The notes beneath the pieces are model-generated. The model was not told where the DNA came from, ran no database searches, and worked only from the letters and a program-made list of their open reading frames with translations. A DNA stretch of 18,111 nt from Allopontixanthobacter sp034376665 (GTDB lineage Bacteria; Pseudomonadota; Alphaproteobacteria; Sphingomonadales; Sphingomonadaceae): contig NZ_JAXMJI010000112.1 in assembly GCF_034376665.1 (NCBI RefSeq), positions 1 to 18,111 of the forward strand. Direction: 5' to 3'. The position numbers and the translations under genes are program-made. This document shows, piece by piece, positions 14,516-18,111 of the stretch (position 1 is the first letter of the stretch; every line of letters begins with the position of its first letter).

Positions 14516-14592
14516 GCGCCCGTAGCTCAGCTGGATAGAGTACTTGACTACGAATCAAGGGGTCGGAGGTTCGAATCCTTCCGGGCGCACCA
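14516..14592 (+). tRNA. tRNA-Arg (anticodon ACG)
   Basis: 77 nt with encoded CCA. The acceptor stem GCGCCCG (14516-14522) pairs perfectly with CGGGCGC (14582-14588), then discriminator A and CCA. The D arm is GCTCAGCTGGATAGAGT. The anticodon stem CTTGA/TCAAG carries loop CTACGAA, so the anticodon is ACG (wobble A is normally deaminated to inosine to read CGU, CGC and CGA). The T arm is GGAGG-TTCGAAT-CCTTCC, with canonical TTCGA. No integrase or duplicated 3' end is seen nearby, so it is not marked as an occupied attachment site here. Confidence 0.97.
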
Positions 14593-14600
14593 AAATCCGT

Positions 14601-14630
14601 AAGGCCATCCCGCGGGGAGGCCTTTTCGTT
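14601..14630 (+). terminator. intrinsic terminator of tRNA-Arg
   Basis: AAGGCC-A-TCCC (14601-14611) pairs with GGGA-GGCCTT (14615-14624) around a GCG loop with one bulged A, followed by TTTTCGTTTT. It begins 8 bp after the tRNA CCA. Orientation is clearly with the tRNA. Confidence 0.85.
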
Positions 14631-14697
14631 TTGGGGCGCTTCGGCGCGCAGTTTCGGAACCCTGCGCGCTTTGGCCTGTTGATGTGTGACACCCTAC

Positions 14698-14713
14698 AAG
14701 GAGATACACATTG
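14698..14713 (+). promoter_or_regulatory. ribosome binding site deciding a TTG start
   Basis: AAGGAG at 14698-14703, 7 nt before TTG 14711. This is a near-perfect Shine-Dalgarno at ideal distance. The next in-frame ATG lies within the protein (Met61), past the conserved first helix, so TTG is the start. Confidence 0.8.
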
Positions 14714-15202
14714 GCCGATGCAGCGGATATTTTCGCCCGCCTGAAACAGGATCATGACAAGCATCGCGCTTTGCTCGACAGACTGGCGGATACGCATGGC
14801 GAGACGGACGAGCGCAAGGAACTGCTCGAACAATTTACGCTGGAAGTTAAATCCCACGCCTCCGCCGAGGAACAGGCACTGTACTCGACGATGCTCCGCA
14901 AGCCCCAGACCACGGACGAAACCCGGCATTCGGTTGCCGAGCACCATGAAATCGAGGAGGCGCTGAACGATCTCGCCGCCACCGCTATGGATTCGAGCGC
15001 GTGGATGGCCAAGTTCAATCGGCTCGACCATGATTACCGCCACCATATCGAAGAAGAGGAAGACGACCACTTTCCAGACTTCGCGAAGCATCTTACATTC
15101 GAGGACACGCGCTATATGCGCGAGGTCTTCGACCGGCGAAAAGCAGACGAATTTGAAGATGCAGAGGTAACACCCGAAGCGCGAGACGACGCCAAAGAGT
15201 AA
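14711..15202 (+). CDS. hemerythrin HHE-domain protein
   Basis: 163 residues, starting at TTG 14711. A four-helix hemerythrin-like bundle with candidate di-iron ligands in order: H15 (KQDHDKH), H49 and E53 (VKSHASAEEQALY), H78/H79 (AEHHEIEEAL), and H111/H112 with the acidic run E114-E117. This H...HxxxE...HxxxE...H layout is the HHE family (PF01814). Such proteins bind O2, NO or iron, or act in stress response; the ligand here cannot be read from sequence. The C-terminal 30 residues are charged and probably disordered (DEFEDAEVTPEARDDAKE). It stands 22 bp before the phospholipase D-like gene and may share its transcript. Confidence 0.88.
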   Translation: MADAADIFARLKQDHDKHRALLDRLADTHGETDERKELLEQFTLEVKSHASAEEQALYSTMLRKPQTTDETRHSVAEHHEIEEALNDLAATAMDSSAWMAKFNRLDHDYRHHIEEEEDDHFPDFAKHLTFEDTRYMREVFDRRKADEFEDAEVTPEARDDAKE

Positions 15203-15223
15203 GTTTCATACGGGGGATGGTAC

Positions 15224-16759
15224 ATGCAGGGAGACGCCGATGGGGTCGATGCGGATGTGGATGCCTCGGTCGAGCCGGGAGTCTGGCGTTACGCCCGGGC
15301 CAAACGCGCGACGGTGATAATCGATGCGGCGGATTATTTTCGGCATATGCAGCAGGCGATGCTGGCCGCGCAGGAGCGTATTCTTCTGATCGGGTGGGAT
15401 TTCGACACCCGCATCCACCTGGAACAAGGGCGCCGCTGGTATCAAAAGGGCCGCCGCCGCATCTATCCTTCCCGTTTGGGCAGTTTCATTCTGTGGCTGA
15501 GCCGGCATCGCAAGGGGCTGGAAATCCGGATCCTGAAGTGGAGCTACGGCGCGCTCAAGTTCTTCTCCCGCGGATCGATGATCGTCGATCTGGTCCGCTG
15601 GTGGCCGCATAAGCGGATCGATTTCAAATTCGATACCAACCATCCTGTCGGCGCCAGTCACCACCAGAAGATCGTCGTAATAGACAATCACGTCGCGGTG
15701 TGCGGCGGTATCGATATGACCACCAGGCGGTGGGATACGCGGGAGCATTTGGAGGTCAATCCCCTTCGCAAACGGCCGCGCGGCAAGGTTTACGGCCCTT
15801 GGCACGATGCAACCATGATGATCGAAGGCGAAGCGGCGTCTGCCTTGGGCGATCTGGCGCACGACCGATGGGCAATGGCGGGCGGGCCTGAGCTGAAGCC
15901 GGTGTCCGAAGCTGCGCAGCAGTCAAACGCGTGGCCGGACAAATTGGAGGCGCAATTCGAGAACGTCGAACTGGGCATTGCCCGGACACGAGGCGAGTAT
16001 GGGGGCCAGCCGCAGATTGACGAAATTGCGGCACTCTTCGAACGGCAGATCGCGTCTGCGAAGGATTATATCTATGCGGAAAGCCAGTATTTCACGTCCC
16101 GCCGCATCGGTCAGGCAATCTGCGAGCGTCTGGCCCGGGATAATCCGCCCGAAATCCTGATCGTTCATGCCGAACATGCCGAGGGCTGGCTGGAACAACA
16201 GGCGATGGATCACGCGCGGGCGGAGCTGATACGGACCTTAGGGCATATTGATAAAGCGGGGCGATTTGGACTTTACGTGCCGTACACCGGCGAAACACCG
16301 ATATATGTGCACGCCAAGATCATGATTATCGACGATCGCCTCCTGCGAATCGGGTCTGCGAACATGAATAACCGTTCGATGGGGCTCGATAGCGAATGCG
16401 ACGTTTTTGTGGATTGCGAACGGCCGGGAAATGATCATTGCCGCGTGGAGGTTGCAAGATTGCGGCATTCGCTGCTGGCAGAGCATTGCGGACTGGAGAT
16501 TGAAGAAGTGCCGGGACTGCTTGCGCGGCATGGCAGTATGGCCGAAATGATCCGGGCACTGGGGACAGGTCGTAACCGTACATTGCGGCGGTTCGAACTG
16601 CCGGAATTAAACGAGGTGCAGGAAGTGCTGGCCGAATCCAGCATCCTGGATCCCGAGACGCCCGAGGAACTGTTCGAACCTTACGCCCATGGCGGAATAT
16701 TTCGGGATGGCAGCTTGCTCGGCAGGATTCGCAGCAAGGTCAAGAAGAGGAAGACATAG
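15224..16759 (+). CDS. phospholipase D family protein (two HKD motifs)
   Basis: 511 residues from ATG 15224, with GGGGGAT upstream. Two HKD motifs, HxKxxxxD: H147-K149-D154 in SHHQKIVVID, followed by GGIDM, and H363-K365-D370 in VHAKIMIID, followed by GSANMNNRS. Both are complete, so the enzyme should form the usual two-lobed active site and cleave or transfer phosphatidyl groups. There is no N-terminal transmembrane pair as in classical cardiolipin synthases, and no signal peptide; the protein begins with an acidic stretch and YARAKRATVIIDAADYF. That favours a soluble or peripheral phospholipase D-like enzyme over ClsA, but a cardiolipin synthase role is possible. It ends one base before the folE GTG, so the two are co-transcribed; a functional link is not evident. 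Confidence 0.93.
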   Translation: MQGDADGVDADVDASVEPGVWRYARAKRATVIIDAADYFRHMQQAMLAAQERILLIGWDFDTRIHLEQGRRWYQKGRRRIYPSRLGSFILWLSRHRKGLEIRILKWSYGALKFFSRGSMIVDLVRWWPHKRIDFKFDTNHPVGASHHQKIVVIDNHVAVCGGIDMTTRRWDTREHLEVNPLRKRPRGKVYGPWHDATMMIEGEAASALGDLAHDRWAMAGGPELKPVSEAAQQSNAWPDKLEAQFENVELGIARTRGEYGGQPQIDEIAALFERQIASAKDYIYAESQYFTSRRIGQAICERLARDNPPEILIVHAEHAEGWLEQQAMDHARAELIRTLGHIDKAGRFGLYVPYTGETPIYVHAKIMIIDDRLLRIGSANMNNRSMGLDSECDVFVDCERPGNDHCRVEVARLRHSLLAEHCGLEIEEVPGLLARHGSMAEMIRALGTGRNRTLRRFELPELNEVQEVLAESSILDPETPEELFEPYAHGGIFRDGSLLGRIRSKVKKRKT

Positions 16760-16760
16760 A

Positions 16761-17369
16761 GTGAGCAGTCTGGTGGGCCCCGATGAAGATGTGGAACGCG
16801 GTAAGCCGCCCGTTCCGCAAAATGTTCAGGATGCAATTCGCACCCTGATCGAATGGACCGGCGATGATCCGGACCGGGAAGGGCTGCGCGACACGCCCAA
16901 GCGGGTCGCGCGTGCCTGGAAGGAATATTGCCAGGGCTACGGCGAAGACCCCGCATATTATCTGAGCCGCGTATTTGAAGAAGTCGGCGGATATGACGAG
17001 GTTGTGCTGCTGCGCGACATTCCGTTCCAGTCGCACTGCGAACATCACATGGCACCGATCATCGGCAAGGCGGCGATCGCCTATCTGCCGCGCAACCATG
17101 TGGTCGGTATTTCAAAGTTGGCGCGGGTACTGCACGGATTTGCGCGGCGTCTGCAGATTCAGGAACGCCTGACCGCCGAGGTGGCGCAGTGTATCTGGGA
17201 CAATCTCGAACCACACGGGGTTGCGGTGGTGATCGAGGCGAGCCATGCCTGCATGACCGCTCGCGGCGTCCGCACGCCGGGTGTCGGCATGGTCACCAGC
17301 CGTTTGATGGGATGTTTTCTCGACGACCAGCGGAGCCGCAAGGAAGTGCTCAGCTTGATGGGCTATTGA
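16761..17369 (+). CDS. folE: GTP cyclohydrolase I
   Basis: Converts GTP to 7,8-dihydroneopterin triphosphate, first step of tetrahydrofolate (and queuosine) synthesis. 202 residues from GTG 16761, 1 bp after the previous stop, with AGAGGAAG about 9 nt upstream; a further in-frame start at 16689 would lie inside the phospholipase gene and is not needed. The zinc ligands correspond to E. coli C110, H113 and C181: C93 and H96 in SHCEHHMAPI, and C164 in SHACMTARG. Other signatures are LRDTPKRVARAWKEY, VGISKLARVLHGFARRLQIQERL and the ending MGCFLDDQRSRKEVLSLM. Length and motifs are normal for FolE type IA. Its last 20 bp overlap the end of the converging PAP2-family gene. Confidence 0.97.
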   Translation: MSSLVGPDEDVERGKPPVPQNVQDAIRTLIEWTGDDPDREGLRDTPKRVARAWKEYCQGYGEDPAYYLSRVFEEVGGYDEVVLLRDIPFQSHCEHHMAPIIGKAAIAYLPRNHVVGISKLARVLHGFARRLQIQERLTAEVAQCIWDNLEPHGVAVVIEASHACMTARGVRTPGVGMVTSRLMGCFLDDQRSRKEVLSLMGY

Positions 17370-18111
17370 TAGCGGAGCCGTCATTCGTGCCATATGCCGC
17401 CCACATCGCAACCTTGTAGGCTACCATCCAAACGATGACACCTGCAGCCAGATCGACAACATAATGTCCGCCCATTGGAATGGTCGAAACAATTACCAAA
17501 GCCGTCCAGACGACGGCCAGCCATCTGGTCGGGCTATTCCACAATGCTTGCGTTGCCAGCAATGCGAGCACCGTATGAAATGATGGAAAGACGACCACGC
17601 CATTCAGGTCTGAAAGTCCAACCAGCAATTTAGATCCATGGTAGAAGCGGTCGAAGGTGTCGCCCGCGTAAACGGCTGCACCAGCTGGAATGCCATTGCC
17701 TTGCAAATGAGCGAGATCGAAGAAAAACGCAGTACCCTTCGCCGGGAAGAAAACCGAAATTATGGCGACGATCTGCATGGTTATTACGATCGTGAGTGTC
17801 AGTTCCCAACAGCGCCCGATTTGCTTGCAAGCCAGCATACCGACAATTGCCGCTACGACTGCCAGGGACGACCAATTGTAAGCAATAGCCAACAGCTCTG
17901 ACAGCCAGGGTGTTTGTGCGGTAAGGACAACGGCATCGGCCATATCTAGGCCCAGCATTGCATCAATTCCGGCCAGGCGGGCGTCTGCCACCGGCATTTT
18001 CATGCGCAGACCGGTGTTCGCGACAAGGCCGCAAAGTATAAGCGAAATCGTCGCAATAGCGGTTATGATGGCAGCGTTCGCCAGCCGTAAATCGTCGTGG
18101 CGCGCAAAACA
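17350..18111 (-). CDS. PAP2-family membrane phosphatase/transferase, N-terminus outside window
   Basis: The frame runs without a stop from the right edge (18111) to TGA 17350-17352, so the gene is partial; the in-frame ATG at 18003 is preceded by 36 more open codons containing another hydrophobic segment (NAAIITAIATISLILCGLVA), and is therefore probably internal. Several membrane spans are visible (e.g. SLAVVAAIVGMLAC, LTLTIVITMQIVAIISVFF, WLAVVWTALVIVSTI). The phosphatase signature is split between FPSFHTVLALLATQAL and STIPMGGHYVVDLAAG, with the catalytic His pair of the PAP2 superfamily, most like the Aur1/Ipt1 (PAP2_3) branch. Substrate would be a lipid phosphate or an inositol-phospholipid-type head group, but cannot be named. 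It converges on folE with a 20-bp overlap. Base composition is lower in GC than the neighbours. Confidence 0.85.
   Translation of the reverse strand, partial: CFARHDDLRLANAAIITAIATISLILCGLVANTGLRMKMPVADARLAGIDAMLGLDMADAVVLTAQTPWLSELLAIAYNWSSLAVVAAIVGMLACKQIGRCWELTLTIVITMQIVAIISVFFPAKGTAFFFDLAHLQGNGIPAGAAVYAGDTFDRFYHGSKLLVGLSDLNGVVVFPSFHTVLALLATQALWNSPTRWLAVVWTALVIVSTIPMGGHYVVDLAAGVIVWMVAYKVAMWAAYGTNDGSAINSPSS

Noticed and set aside
14516..14592. tRNA-Arg as the attachment site of an integrated element
   Set aside because: No integrase, no repeated tRNA 3' end and only ordinary genes within the window.

Overview
The window reads as a chromosomal segment of a high-GC alphaproteobacterium, most likely a member of the Sphingomonadales close to the Erythrobacteraceae. 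This rests on protein style, on the aroK-aroB and xerC-accA neighbourhoods, and on the palindromic repeats; no search was run. Most of it is core metabolism and envelope biology. I see no prophage, IS element, CRISPR array or recognisable defence cluster. No gene-free stretch exceeds about 300 bases.

Region 1 (1-5487, + strand) is a propionyl-CoA block: a methylmalonyl-CoA mutase entering from the left edge, a small AT-rich membrane protein, biotin synthase (bioB), a small secreted LprI-like protein, and the biotin-carrying alpha subunit of propionyl-CoA carboxylase. PccA makes methylmalonyl-CoA, the mutase takes it on towards succinyl-CoA (an epimerase is presumably elsewhere), and BioB supplies the cofactor of PccA. 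The mutase carries an in-frame palindromic insertion of about 45 codons between its two domains, and a second, different palindrome follows its stop codon.

Region 2 (5494-7757, - strand) holds an unrecognised secreted protein and the overlapping pair aroK-aroB of the shikimate pathway.

Region 3 (7829-13349, + strand) holds a 52-residue single-span membrane protein translationally coupled (ATGA) to a 625-residue exported protein, then a Xer tyrosine recombinase that seems to start at ATT, accA (fatty acid synthesis), and an M48 metalloprotease lipoprotein with a LysM-like tail.

Region 4 (13392-14630): two Flp-type pilins on the - strand with a strong terminator, then mutT, tRNA-Arg(ACG) and its terminator on the + strand.

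Region 5 (14711-18111): a hemerythrin-domain protein with a TTG start, a phospholipase D family protein and GTP cyclohydrolase I (folE) on the + strand, then a converging PAP2-family membrane protein that runs off the right edge.

No wholly new system is evident. The best leads are the palindrome domesticated inside the mutase, the coupled 52-aa/625-aa pair before xerC, the ATT start of xerC, and the relic of a tandem LprI-like duplication.
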